DNA from: Lachnospiraceae bacterium
GTDB lineage: Bacteria; Bacillota; Clostridia; Lachnospirales; Lachnospiraceae
DNA length: 42,097 bases
Reading direction: 5' to 3'
Assembly: GCA_022766245.1 (NCBI GenBank)
Contig: JALEPL010000057.1
Location: 1-42,097 of the forward strand
A program made the position numbers and the translations under genes. Positions within the stretch are counted from its first letter, which is position 1, and every line of letters begins with the position of its first letter. Shown here in pieces: positions 9,033-17,671 of this stretch. The notes under the pieces were generated by a model that had not been told where the DNA came from, did not search any database, and was given only the letters and a program-made list of their open reading frames with translations.

Positions 9033-9848
9033 ATGATGAGAGCATTGTGGTCCGCTGCGTCCGGCATGCGCGCGCAGCAGACAAACGTAGATAGTATTTC
9101 CAATAATATTGCAAATGTAAATACCGTGGGCTACAAGGCAGAGCGTACCGAGTTTAAGTCCCTGCTGTATCAGACGCTGCAGACGAAGACCACCTCCGCC
9201 AACGGCGAGAACAAACCGATTCCGGCGCAGGTAGGGCTGGGAACCCGCGTGGCTGCCATCACATCCAACTTCACCAACGGCGAACTGATTGCCAACGACA
9301 GTGACACTGCATTCGCTTTGGAGGGAGACGGGTTCTTTGCTGTGCGTGGAGAAGACGGCAATACATACTACACCAGAAATGGTGAGTTTAACTGGAGCGT
9401 GGGCGTGAACGGAACTACACTTTGTAATCATTCCGGCTATCCGGTGATGGACAGCAATGGAAATGAAATCATTGTTCCGGAGGGCGTATCCGTCAGCAAT
9501 ATCAGTGTGACCAACGACGGACGATTCTTTTATCAGGATGAAGCGGGAAATACCGTGGACATGCAGGCACAGTTGGCAGTTTACCAGTTTAACAACCCGG
9601 CAGGATTGGATAAAGCGGCAGGTAGTCTGTACGCAGTCAGTGACGCATCCGGACAGGCCATGAATGAGGCGACGACTCCGGGACTGAAGCGAAGCAAAGT
9701 ATGCCAGAATTATCTGGAGTCTTCCAATGTGCAGGTAGCCGATGAGATGGTAAATCTCATCATTGCCCAGCGCGCCTACGAGCTGAACTCCAAAGCTATT
9801 CAGGCGGCAGACGACATGATGAGCCAGGCCAACCAGTTACGACGCTAA
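9033..9848 (+). CDS. flgG: FlgG-family flagellar distal rod protein (FlhP-like)
   Basis: The start is placed at ATG 9033 (or ATG 9036), 3-4 nt after AGGAGGAATAAT, because the conserved N-terminus MMRALWSAASGMRAQQTN begins there; upstream in-frame codons overlap the previous gene and encode nothing rod-like. The protein of 271 residues shows the rod motif SISNNIANVNTVGYKAERTE, the AFALEGDGFFAVRG core, and the C-terminal SSNVQVADEMVNLIIAQRAYE segment. It is the second FlgG-type gene in tandem, only 10 bp after the first, matching flhP of Bacillus. The product would be the distal rod that joins hook to basal body. Confidence 0.93.
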   Translation: MMRALWSAASGMRAQQTNVDSISNNIANVNTVGYKAERTEFKSLLYQTLQTKTTSANGENKPIPAQVGLGTRVAAITSNFTNGELIANDSDTAFALEGDGFFAVRGEDGNTYYTRNGEFNWSVGVNGTTLCNHSGYPVMDSNGNEIIVPEGVSVSNISVTNDGRFFYQDEAGNTVDMQAQLAVYQFNNPAGLDKAAGSLYAVSDASGQAMNEATTPGLKRSKVCQNYLESSNVQVADEMVNLIIAQRAYELNSKAIQAADDMMSQANQLRR

Positions 9849-9872
9849 TTCGCAAAAACAAGAGGTATCCAT

Positions 9873-10229
9873 ATGAGCATATCCATAGATAACATGACCT
9901 CCATTTTGAATAATAAGATATCCCAGGCTGAAAACGCCAGCCGCACCAGCGGACTGGAGCGCACCTTAAGCGCCGATATGTCTCAGGCATCCGACGAAGA
10001 ACTGATGGGAGTCTGCAAAGAATTTGAAGCCTACTTTATGGAGCAGGTCTTAAAAGAAATGGAGAAGACCATACCCAACAACGATGAAGGCGATGCATCC
10101 ATGTCCCAGCTCACTGACTATTACAAGGGTCAGATGATGCAGAAGCTTGCCGGTGAGATTGCCGAGGAGACGGGAAACAGTCTGGCGCAGCAGCTCTACG
10201 AGCAGATGAAACGGAACTACGGATTATAA
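9873..10229 (+). CDS. rod-binding protein (N-terminal FlgJ-type domain only)
   Basis: A 118-residue protein with the rod-binding domain of FlgJ: KEFEAYFMEQVLKEMEKTIP followed by a YYKGQMMQKLAGEIAE stretch. In proteobacteria FlgJ carries a C-terminal muramidase that opens the wall for rod growth; here that domain is absent, as is common in Firmicutes, so a rod-assembly or scaffold role is likely, with wall hydrolysis supplied by another protein. It is 24 bp after the FlgG-type gene and ends the rod cluster. Confidence 0.85.
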   Translation: MSISIDNMTSILNNKISQAENASRTSGLERTLSADMSQASDEELMGVCKEFEAYFMEQVLKEMEKTIPNNDEGDASMSQLTDYYKGQMMQKLAGEIAEETGNSLAQQLYEQMKRNYGL

Positions 10230-10247
10230 AACTTTCGGAAATGTGTG

Positions 10248-10478
10248 CCTCGATGAATTTGCATATTTGATTGCAGATGCGCTTTCGCTATTGCCGGAAC
10301 GTAGCGGTACTAAAATAAACAGGTCTGCGCATTTACTGCGCTGACCGTATGAACATGTAGAATGGACAGTCACAAATCCATTTGCGAAGCAAATTTTTCA
10401 TGGATTTGTGACCATAGCTATGAAATAGCTACCGACGTTCCTCTACGGTCTGCAAGCAAATAGCAAAATTCATCGAGG
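10248..10478. repeat. 231-bp palindromic repeat element (REP/MITE-like), copy A
   Basis: The ends are inverted copies of each other: CCTCGATGAATTT... at 10248 against ...AAATTCATCGAGG ending at 10478, with pairing continuing inward (GCATATTTGATTGCAGA vs its partner GCTATTTGCTTGCAGA) and partly outward. Nested inside are GGTCTGCGC/GCGCTGACC (10322-10346) and a perfect 13-bp stem, GTCACAAATCCAT (10369-10381) with ATGGATTTGTGAC (10400-10412). The element fills the 288-bp gap between the rod-binding gene and recD2. Its outer arms recur in inverted orientation at 24438-24582. No coding capacity, so any mobility would need an enzyme supplied in trans. Confidence 0.75.
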
Positions 10479-10517
10479 CAACACAAATCTGAGAAGAGAT
10501 AGCATAAACGAGGAATC

Positions 10518-12734
10518 ATGAAGATAGAAGGTTTTGTAGATCACATCATATACCGCAATGCGGACAATGGATATACGGTGCTTGTGCTGGTGAGTCATGA
10601 TGAAGAAATCACCTGCACTGGCACCTTTTCCGGTGTCAGCGAAGGTGAAAATCTGGAGGTGGAGGGCGAGTATACTACCCATGCCACCTATGGTCAGCAG
10701 TTCAAGATGACCAGCTATGAACAGAAAGACCCGACAGACGAACTGTCCATCGAGCGATACTTAGGATCCGGGGCCATCCGCGGTGTAGGCGTGGCGCTGG
10801 CTGCCCGTATTGTCCGGAAGTTTAAAGACGACACCTTCCGCATCATCGAGGAAGAACCGGAACGGCTGGCAGAGGTAAAGGGTATCAGTGAGCGCAAAGC
10901 CATGGAAATCTCAGACCAGGTTATGGAGAAACGTGATCTTCGCCGGGCTATGATTTTCCTGCAGGAGTACGGCATCAGTCTGAATCTTGCTGTGAAAATC
11001 TATAAGACCTATGGTCAGCAAATCTATAGCATACTCCGGGAAAACCCCTATCGCCTGGCAGATGATATCGGTGGCGTGGGATTTCGTGTGGCAGACGAGA
11101 TTGCCAGAAAAGCCGGTATCCATACAGACTCTGATTTTCGTATCCGCAGCGGAATTCTCTATACCCTGATTCAGGCATCCGGGGAAGGGCACACCTTTCT
11201 GCCGGAGGGGATTCTGACGAAACGAACCGCAGAGCTGTTAGAGATAGACGAGTCCTATATCGACAAACATTACATGGATCTGGCGGTAGAGCGGAAAATC
11301 ATCATGAAACAGGAGCAGGGGCAGGTACGCATTTACGCCGCCAGCTACTACAACACAGAAAGAAATGTGGCAGCCATGCTTCATGGGCTGAACGTGTCCT
11401 ACGAAGTGGCCGATGCCTGCATCACCCAGAGAATCCATCGCATTGAGAAAGAGTCTGAGATGGAACTGGACGAGCATCAGCGGGATGCCATCGCAGAGGC
11501 AGTGCGAAGCGGACTTCTGGTGGTGACCGGAGGACCGGGAACCGGAAAGACCACCACCATCAATGCCATCATCAAATATTTCGAGCTGGAAGGGCTGGAT
11601 ATCTCCCTGGCAGCGCCCACCGGACGCGCCGCCAAGCGAATGAGTGAGATGACCGGCTACGAAGCCAAAACCATACACCGCCTGCTGGAACTAAGCGCCG
11701 GCACGGAGGAGACAGCAGGCTTTCAGAGAAATGAAACCAATCCGCTGGAGACTGATGCGGTCATCATCGATGAGATGTCCATGGTGGATATCAGCCTCAT
11801 GAGCTCTCTGCTCAAAGCCATTGCGGCAGGCACCCGTCTGATTCTGGTGGGCGACGTGAACCAGCTGCCCAGCGTAGGACCGGGAAGTGTCTTAAAGGAC
11901 ATTATTGACAGCGGATGCTTCCATGTGGTGAAGCTCACCCGTATTTTCCGTCAGGCCAGCCAGAGTGACATTGTTCTGAACGCTCATAAGATTAACCGTG
12001 GCGAAGAAGTCAGTCTGGACAATGACAGCAGAGACTTCTTCTTCCTGAAACGATATGACGCAGACAAAATCATTAACGTGGTTCTGCAGCTTGTGCTGCA
12101 GAAAATGCCAAAATATGTGGATGCCAAGCCCTATGAGATCCAGGTGCTCACTGCCATGAAAAAAGGGAATCTGGGGGTGGAACGCCTGAATACGGTGCTG
12201 CAGTATTATCTGAACCCGGCATCTCCGGAGAAAAAAGAACGGGAATACGGTGACAAGGTCTTCCGGGAAGGGGATAAGGTCATGCAGACCAAAAACAATT
12301 ACCAGCTGGAGTGGGAAATCCTCAGCAAATATGGTTATGCCGTAGACCGTGGTATGGGCGTATTCAATGGTGATATGGGAATCATCAAAGAAATCAACGA
12401 GTACAAGGAGACCCTCACCATCATTTACGACGAGGAGAAAGTGGTGGAGTATCCCTTTAAGCTCATGGAAGAACTGGAGCTGGCCTATGCCATCACCATA
12501 CACAAGTCCCAGGGAAGCGAATACCCTGCCGTGGTGATTCCGCTTTTGTCCGGTCCCCGTATGCTGATGAACCGCAATCTTTTGTACACTGCGGTGACCC
12601 GGGCCAGAAAGTGCGTGACTCTGGTGGGAGACGACCGCTGCTTTTATGAGATGGAACAAAATGTGACCCAGCAGGCTCGCTACAGCGGTCTGGTGGACCG
12701 GATTCGAGAGAGAGTAGGAAAGGAACCTATTTGA
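10518..12734 (+). CDS. recD2: RecD2-type superfamily 1B DNA helicase
   Basis: A 738-residue 5'-3' DNA helicase of the RecD2 type found in bacteria lacking RecBC. The N-terminus has a small OB-like domain (KIEGFVDHIIYRNADNGYTV) followed by helix-hairpin-helix segments (GSGAIRGVGVALAARIV and LAEVKGISERKAMEI), both characteristic of RecD2 and absent from RecBCD RecD. Walker A GGPGTGKTT is at residues 338-346, Walker B is VIIDEMSMVD, then VGDVNQLPSVGPG, and the C-terminal motif AITIHKSQGSEYPAVV. It functions in recombination and mismatch-repair-linked replication-fork maintenance. The stop overlaps the comF start by 4 nt (TTGA), indicating translational coupling. Confidence 0.96.
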   Translation: MKIEGFVDHIIYRNADNGYTVLVLVSHDEEITCTGTFSGVSEGENLEVEGEYTTHATYGQQFKMTSYEQKDPTDELSIERYLGSGAIRGVGVALAARIVRKFKDDTFRIIEEEPERLAEVKGISERKAMEISDQVMEKRDLRRAMIFLQEYGISLNLAVKIYKTYGQQIYSILRENPYRLADDIGGVGFRVADEIARKAGIHTDSDFRIRSGILYTLIQASGEGHTFLPEGILTKRTAELLEIDESYIDKHYMDLAVERKIIMKQEQGQVRIYAASYYNTERNVAAMLHGLNVSYEVADACITQRIHRIEKESEMELDEHQRDAIAEAVRSGLLVVTGGPGTGKTTTINAIIKYFELEGLDISLAAPTGRAAKRMSEMTGYEAKTIHRLLELSAGTEETAGFQRNETNPLETDAVIIDEMSMVDISLMSSLLKAIAAGTRLILVGDVNQLPSVGPGSVLKDIIDSGCFHVVKLTRIFRQASQSDIVLNAHKINRGEEVSLDNDSRDFFFLKRYDADKIINVVLQLVLQKMPKYVDAKPYEIQVLTAMKKGNLGVERLNTVLQYYLNPASPEKKEREYGDKVFREGDKVMQTKNNYQLEWEILSKYGYAVDRGMGVFNGDMGIIKEINEYKETLTIIYDEEKVVEYPFKLMEELELAYAITIHKSQGSEYPAVVIPLLSGPRMLMNRNLLYTAVTRARKCVTLVGDDRCFYEMEQNVTQQARYSGLVDRIRERVGKEPI

Positions 12735-13465
12735 AACAATATCTTAAAAAATGCAAATTCCTCACAGAATTTGTGAAAAACCTGCTTTTTCCACGCAGGT
12801 GTCCCCTGTGTGACCAGGTTATCCCCATGGACTGCCTGGTCTGCGAGGCGTGCTGTGGGAAACTTCCCTATCTGTGGGAGCCACTGTGCAAAAAATGTGG
12901 CAAATCACTTCAAAATACCCGAGAGGAATACTGCGGGGACTGCATGCGTAAAAAACACATCTTTTCCGCAGGCCGCGCCGTGTTTTCCTATCAGGGCAGT
13001 ATGAAGGAATCCCTCTATCGCTTCAAGTATTCCAATCGCAGAGAGTATGCTACCTTCTACGCAGACGAGGCGGTGAAGGTCCGGGGAGGATGGGTGCGGC
13101 GCTGTGGGGTGGAAGCAATCATCCCCGTGCCGCTGCACCGGAAACGCCGCCAGATGAGAGGATACAACCAGGCGGAAGTTTTCGCCAGGGAGCTGGGAGA
13201 ACGGATGAACCTGCCCGTATGTGCTGATTTGGTGAGCAGGGTGAAAAATACCCGCCCACAGAAAGAACTGAACCAGACCGACAGGCAGAAAAATTTGAAA
13301 AAGGCTTTTATAATCAACCGAAGTATAGTACAATTAGATAGAGTGTTGCTTGTGGACGACATTTACACCACGGGCAGTACCGTAGATGCGGTAGCACAGG
13401 CTCTCCTGGACGCAGGAGTGAAGGAGATTTATGTGTTGTGCATCAGTATTGGTGGGGGTTGTTAG
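12731..13465 (+). CDS. comFC: ComF-family phosphoribosyltransferase-like protein
   Basis: A 244-residue ComF/GntX-type protein linked to DNA uptake and processing in naturally competent bacteria, present widely in non-competent ones. N-terminal zinc-finger cysteines are seen (CPLCDQVI, CLVCEACC, CKKCGKS, CGDCMRK). The C-terminal phosphoribosyltransferase fold has the PRPP-binding loop RVLLVDDIYTTGSTVDAVA, and IIPVPLHRKRRQMRGYNQAE is the conserved family motif. The start is TTG 12731, overlapping the recD2 stop; no better start lies nearby. yvyF follows after 11 bp, which reproduces the comFC-yvyF order of Bacillus. Confidence 0.93.
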   Translation: MKQYLKKCKFLTEFVKNLLFPRRCPLCDQVIPMDCLVCEACCGKLPYLWEPLCKKCGKSLQNTREEYCGDCMRKKHIFSAGRAVFSYQGSMKESLYRFKYSNRREYATFYADEAVKVRGGWVRRCGVEAIIPVPLHRKRRQMRGYNQAEVFARELGERMNLPVCADLVSRVKNTRPQKELNQTDRQKNLKKAFIINRSIVQLDRVLLVDDIYTTGSTVDAVAQALLDAGVKEIYVLCISIGGGC

Positions 13466-13476
13466 GAGGAGAGACT

Positions 13477-13878
13477 ATGGATGTACGTAATTGCAGAAAC
13501 TGTGGACGCTTATTTAATTATTTTGGCGGACAGCCTATCTGTCAGGCTTGTAAAGAAGAACTGGAGGTAAAGTTTCAGCAGGTGAAGGAATACCTGCGCG
13601 AGAATCCTAACAGTTCCATACAGAAGGTATCTGAGGACAACGAGGTATCCACAAAGCAGATTACTCAGTGGGTGCGTGAGGAGCGTCTTACCTTTTCGGA
13701 TGATTCGCCGGTGGGAATCGCATGCGAAGGCTGTGGAACTAATATCAAGACAGGACGTTACTGTGAACAGTGTAAGGCTAAGATGAAAAATGATTTTCGC
13801 AGTGTGCTGCAGAGTAATTCCAAGCCCGTGGAACCTGTAAAGCGCACCAGCGAACGGGATAAGATGAGATTCTTATAG
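13477..13878 (+). CDS. yvyF: YvyF-type flagellar operon protein
   Basis: A 133-residue protein beginning MDVRNCRNCGRLFNY, the hallmark of the YvyF/TIGR03826 flagellar operon family. It has an N-terminal zinc-ribbon-like pair (CRNCG ... CQACKEE), a central helix-turn-helix-like segment (SIQKVSEDNEVSTKQITQWVREERL) and a second cysteine cluster (CEGCGTNIKTGRYCEQC). The start ATG 13477 sits 7 nt after AGGAGG; an upstream in-frame ATG at 13438 lies within comF and lacks support. YvyF genes neighbour flgM or comF in many Firmicutes; a regulatory role in flagellar gene expression is suspected. The zinc-ribbon plus HTH layout suggests nucleic-acid binding. Confidence 0.88.
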   Translation: MDVRNCRNCGRLFNYFGGQPICQACKEELEVKFQQVKEYLRENPNSSIQKVSEDNEVSTKQITQWVREERLTFSDDSPVGIACEGCGTNIKTGRYCEQCKAKMKNDFRSVLQSNSKPVEPVKRTSERDKMRFL

Positions 13879-13895
13879 TAGGGAGGAACCCCTTT

Positions 13896-14318
13896 ATGAT
13901 TAGCAAAGAACGTGTCAGACATATGACAAAATTAGCTGAATATGATGCGTCAGAAGGGAAAAAGTATGAAAGGATGACCGAGTATTTCCGGAGTGATTAT
14001 GTAGCGCTGGAGATGATAAAAAGCCTTTTCACCGGAACCATTTGCTTTGGAATCCTCTATATGATGTGGATTCTATATGAGATGGAGACTCTGACGGACC
14101 TTTTGGTGGTGACAGATCTGGTGATGCTGGCGATTGTCACTGTGCTGATTTATGTTACCTTTATGGTGGGTTACCTTCTGATTACCTACCTGGTATACAA
14201 TAAACGATATACCACGGGGAGAAAGTATATCAAAAAATATTACAACGGATTAAAGAAAGTACAAAGTATGTACCGCAGCGAGGAACAAAGACAGCTGCAG
14301 GACGAATGGGAGGAATAG
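13896..14318 (+). CDS. small membrane protein of unknown function
   Basis: No family is recognised. The 140-residue protein has a charged cytoplasmic N-terminus (residues 1-40), a membrane segment about 43-63 (FTGTICFGILYMMWILYE), a long hydrophobic stretch about 70-100 that could span once or twice (VVTDLVMLAIVTVLIYVTF...), and a highly charged C-terminal tail rich in K, R, E and Q. The RBS is GGAGGAACCCC. It lies 17 bp after yvyF and its stop is 1 bp before the next gene, so it is probably co-translated with the larger membrane protein that follows. A membrane anchor or partner subunit is possible but not shown. Confidence 0.8.
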   Translation: MISKERVRHMTKLAEYDASEGKKYERMTEYFRSDYVALEMIKSLFTGTICFGILYMMWILYEMETLTDLLVVTDLVMLAIVTVLIYVTFMVGYLLITYLVYNKRYTTGRKYIKKYYNGLKKVQSMYRSEEQRQLQDEWEE

Positions 14319-14319
14319 A

Positions 14320-15330
14320 ATGACCGCATTGTTTGAGGCAAAAGATGCGATTGTCCGTTTTTATGGAAGACATGAGACAGTGATGAATGCCCTGATGAAG
14401 TTTGTGTTGGCATTGGCTGCTTTTGGGACAATCAATCTGGAAATAGGATATATGAGCCGACTGGCAAATATCCCGGTGACGCTGATACTGGCCGTGCTGG
14501 CTGCACTTCTGCCGGTAAATTTCATTGTGTTTCTGGGTTCTCTTTTGGTGGTGGCGCATCTGTACGCCCTGTCCCTGGAGGTGTGTGCCGTGGGAGCGGC
14601 CATTCTTTTGGTTATCATGCTTTTATACTTTCGGTTTACACCCCGGACGGGATATAATACTGTGGTGACGGCAGTGCTGTTCCGCCTGCATGTGCCCTAT
14701 ATCATGCCGGTGACGGTAGGACTTTTGGAGACACCTGCAGCCATGCTGTCTGTGGTTTCCGGAACCGTAATATACTATTTCCTGGCAGGAGTAAAGGAAA
14801 ACGAAGCGCTTCTGAGCGCATCCGTCGAGGATTCCTCCAGCGTGTCAGTCATTGCAGTGGCATTGAAGCAGCTCTTCGGTAATCGGGAAATGTTTCTGGT
14901 ACTGGTGACATTTGTGATTATGATGCTCATCATTTACATCATTCGCAGAATGTCCATTGACCATGCCTGGACCATTGCATTTATCAGCGGAATTATCACA
15001 GAGGTTGTGATTTTGCTCAGCGGCTACCTGATTTTTGGCATGTCCGACCGGATTCTCTGGCTGGTAATTGGTAATATTATTACTGTACCCATTGCATTTT
15101 TGCTGCAGCTGCTGTTCTTTAATCTGGATTACAGCAGAATCGAGCGGGTGCAGTTCGAGGATGATGAATACTATTATTATGTAAAAGCTGTTCCGAAAAT
15201 TTGCATGACAGAGAAGGAAAAACAGGTGACTCTGATTTCCGGCAGCAGAGACCGGGACAGTGAGCGGCGGACCATTTCCCGCAGAGAGCTGGCAGAGGAA
15301 ATGGATATTGACGAAGATTTGTTGGATTAA
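14320..15330 (+). CDS. multi-pass membrane protein of unknown function, upstream of cdaA
   Basis: No family is recognised with confidence. The 336-residue protein has roughly eight to nine hydrophobic segments between residues 25 and 265, then a hydrophilic tail of about 70 residues with acidic clusters (QFEDDEYYYYV, EEMDIDEDLLD). There is no N-terminal signal peptide. The start ATG 14320 is 1 bp after the preceding stop, and cdaA begins within 16 bp of its end, so the three genes form a tight unit. The context links it to c-di-AMP synthesis and cell-wall precursor genes, so a role in envelope homeostasis is plausible; this is inference only. Confidence 0.8.
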   Translation: MTALFEAKDAIVRFYGRHETVMNALMKFVLALAAFGTINLEIGYMSRLANIPVTLILAVLAALLPVNFIVFLGSLLVVAHLYALSLEVCAVGAAILLVIMLLYFRFTPRTGYNTVVTAVLFRLHVPYIMPVTVGLLETPAAMLSVVSGTVIYYFLAGVKENEALLSASVEDSSSVSVIAVALKQLFGNREMFLVLVTFVIMMLIIYIIRRMSIDHAWTIAFISGIITEVVILLSGYLIFGMSDRILWLVIGNIITVPIAFLLQLLFFNLDYSRIERVQFEDDEYYYYVKAVPKICMTEKEKQVTLISGSRDRDSERRTISRRELAEEMDIDEDLLD

Positions 15331-15345
15331 AAGGAAGTGAAACAG

Positions 15346-16257
15346 TTGCAGAATCTCATGGAAACATGGAACAATTTTAAGGACAGCTATCTGTCCTGGG
15401 CGAATAATATGAGCGTGAGTATCTCTAAAATTGACATAGTGGAGATTCTGATCATCGCATTTTTGATTTATCAGGTGTTAAAATGGATCAAGGATACCCG
15501 GGCGTGGACATTGCTGAAGGGTATTTTGGTCATCCTGGGATTCGTGCTGATTGCAGCTATCTTCCAGATGAATACCATTCTCTGGATTGCAGAGCGTACC
15601 ATCAACGTGGCAGTGATTGCACTGATTATCATCTTCCAGCCGGAGCTTCGCAAGGCACTGGAGGAACTGGGACGGAAAAAATTTGTCTCTGCACTGTTTT
15701 CCTTTGAATTTGGAAAGGAAAAAGAAGAAAAGTTCAGCGAGAAGACCATCAATGAGCTGGTGAAGGCCTGCTACGAGATGGGAAAGGTAAAGACCGGAGC
15801 ACTGATTGTCATTGAAAACGAAGTGGCACTGGCTGAGTATGACCGGACAGGCATACCTGTGGACGGCTTAGTGACCAGCCAGCTGCTGATCAATATATTC
15901 GAGAAAAACACACCGCTTCACGACGGAGCAGTGATTATCCGGGGAGACCGTGTGGCATCCGCTACCTGTTATCTTCCTTTGTCCGACAGTCTCTCCCTGA
16001 GCAAGGAACTGGGAACCAGACACCGGGCGGCATTGGGCATTAGTGAAGTCAGTGATTCCTTCACCATCGTGGTATCAGAGGAGACAGGAATGGTATCCAT
16101 CGCCACCGGCGGACAGCTTTATCGCAATGTGGATCCCGATTTCCTGCGGAACAAGCTGCAGTTCCTGCAGAAACATGATTTGGAACCCAAGCGCTTCCAG
16201 ACTTTGAAGAGGAGGTTGCTGAATGTTAAAAAAGCTGACAAAACTAATAACAAATAA
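15346..16257 (+). CDS. cdaA: CdaA, membrane diadenylate cyclase
   Basis: CdaA condenses two ATP into c-di-AMP, which controls potassium and osmotic homeostasis and cell-wall stability in Firmicutes. Three N-terminal membrane segments occupy about the first 90 residues, followed by the DAC domain with its two signature motifs, LHDGAVII (about residue 193 from the TTG) and GTRHRAALG (about 225), which bind ATP and metal. I chose TTG 15346 because AAGGAAG is well spaced from it; GTG 15337 is only 1 nt from that site, and ATG 15358 is also possible. The gene overlaps cdaR by 35 nt. The cdaA-cdaR-glmM order is the classic conserved operon. Confidence 0.96.
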   Translation: MQNLMETWNNFKDSYLSWANNMSVSISKIDIVEILIIAFLIYQVLKWIKDTRAWTLLKGILVILGFVLIAAIFQMNTILWIAERTINVAVIALIIIFQPELRKALEELGRKKFVSALFSFEFGKEKEEKFSEKTINELVKACYEMGKVKTGALIVIENEVALAEYDRTGIPVDGLVTSQLLINIFEKNTPLHDGAVIIRGDRVASATCYLPLSDSLSLSKELGTRHRAALGISEVSDSFTIVVSEETGMVSIATGGQLYRNVDPDFLRNKLQFLQKHDLEPKRFQTLKRRLLNVKKADKTNNK

Positions 16258-17671
16258 TCTGATACTAAAGCTGGCAGCCCTGCTTTTTGCAGTGATTCTG
16301 TGGCTGGTGGTGGTAAACGTGGACGACCCCACCCAGAGTAAGAATTTTACCGCCACAGTTACCGTGGAAAATGCCGGATATATGGCAGATCAGGGCAAAT
16401 ATTTTGAGATTCCGGAGGAGGAGCTGACCGTTACATTTAAAGTGTCTGCAGTTCGTTCTGTTATGCGGAATCTTAGCAACTCCGACTTCAAGGCAGTTGC
16501 CAATATGGAAAATATCGAACAGGTGGAGAACGGTTACCGCGTTCCGGTGGAAATCACCGCAACCCGTTACACCTCCAGTGTAAAGTTCTCCAATACCATT
16601 CAGTATGCAGAGGTGGAGGTGGAGGAGCTGGTGACAAAGCAGTTCACCATCAAGGCTCTCTCTAAGGGGGATCCGGCAGAAAACTGTGCGGTGGGTACCT
16701 TAGAGGCATCCCCCAATGTGCTGAAGGTCACCGGTCCGCAGTCCGTGGTAAATCAGATTCAGACTGCCCAGGCAGTCATCGATGTGACGGGAGCCTCTTC
16801 GAATTTGACAGACAGTGTGGCACCGGTTCTCTTTGATGGAAATGGAAAGATCATTGACCCGTCAAAGCTGAGCTACAACATCAATACCATCACCATCTCA
16901 GCAAAGATTCTGGATGTGCGCAGTATCCCTGTGGAGGTAAGCACCACCGGAAGCCTGGCAGAAGGATATGGTATCCGCGAGATTATCGTGGAGCCTCAGA
17001 AGATTCGGGTGAAGGGAACTGCGTCTGCACTGAACGCAGCGGATAAGATTGAGATTCCCGCAGAATTCATCGACGTTTCAGGAGCAACTACAGATATGGA
17101 GCGTACCATAGATATAACAGAGTATTTACCTGCAGGCGTGGAGCTGGCAGATGCGAATGAGCGAAACGTACAGATTGATGTGGTGATTGAACCCTACGAG
17201 TTCATGACTTATCAGGTTCCGGTGAGCCAGATTACCCTGAGCAATGTGCCTCAGGACTATACCTGTAATCTCACCGATTCGGAAGTGACGGTAAAGGTTA
17301 AGGGATTAAAGTCTGATGTGGAGGCGCTGACTACGGCAGACATCACCGGTACACTGGATCTTTCCGGCATGAGTGAAGGAAAACACAGCATGCAGGTGCA
17401 GTGGGATCTGAATGAGGAAACCTATAGCATAGATACCAGCGGCAGTGTAGCCTTAGAACTGGTGAAAAATGAAGTGCCCGCAAGCACCACAGGAGGAAAT
17501 AACACAGGCGGCAGCACCACAGGAGGAAGCGTCACAGACGGAAATAACGCAGGTGGCAGTAACGCAGGTGGTAATACCGCAGGTGGCAGCACTTCAGATG
17601 GAGATACCACAGGCGATGATAGCATCGGAACAAGAAACGGAGCAGATTCTGAAAAAGTGGAGGAAGAGTAA
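16223..17671 (+). CDS. cdaR: CdaR (YbbR-domain regulator of CdaA)
   Basis: A 482-residue single-pass protein: short cytoplasmic N-terminus, one membrane anchor about residues 13-33 (LILKLAALLFAVILWLVVVN), then repeated extracytoplasmic YbbR domains to about residue 420. In Bacillus and Listeria CdaR modulates CdaA through the membrane, and the 35-nt overlap with cdaA fits coupled synthesis. An unusual tail of about 55 residues is made almost wholly of Gly, Thr, Asn, Ser, Ala and Asp in GGS/GGN steps (TGGNNTGGSTTGGSVTDG...), ending with charged residues. Such a tail is probably flexible and reaches into the wall. It ends immediately before the ATG of glmM. Confidence 0.93.
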   Translation: MLKKLTKLITNNLILKLAALLFAVILWLVVVNVDDPTQSKNFTATVTVENAGYMADQGKYFEIPEEELTVTFKVSAVRSVMRNLSNSDFKAVANMENIEQVENGYRVPVEITATRYTSSVKFSNTIQYAEVEVEELVTKQFTIKALSKGDPAENCAVGTLEASPNVLKVTGPQSVVNQIQTAQAVIDVTGASSNLTDSVAPVLFDGNGKIIDPSKLSYNINTITISAKILDVRSIPVEVSTTGSLAEGYGIREIIVEPQKIRVKGTASALNAADKIEIPAEFIDVSGATTDMERTIDITEYLPAGVELADANERNVQIDVVIEPYEFMTYQVPVSQITLSNVPQDYTCNLTDSEVTVKVKGLKSDVEALTTADITGTLDLSGMSEGKHSMQVQWDLNEETYSIDTSGSVALELVKNEVPASTTGGNNTGGSTTGGSVTDGNNAGGSNAGGNTAGGSTSDGDTTGDDSIGTRNGADSEKVEEE

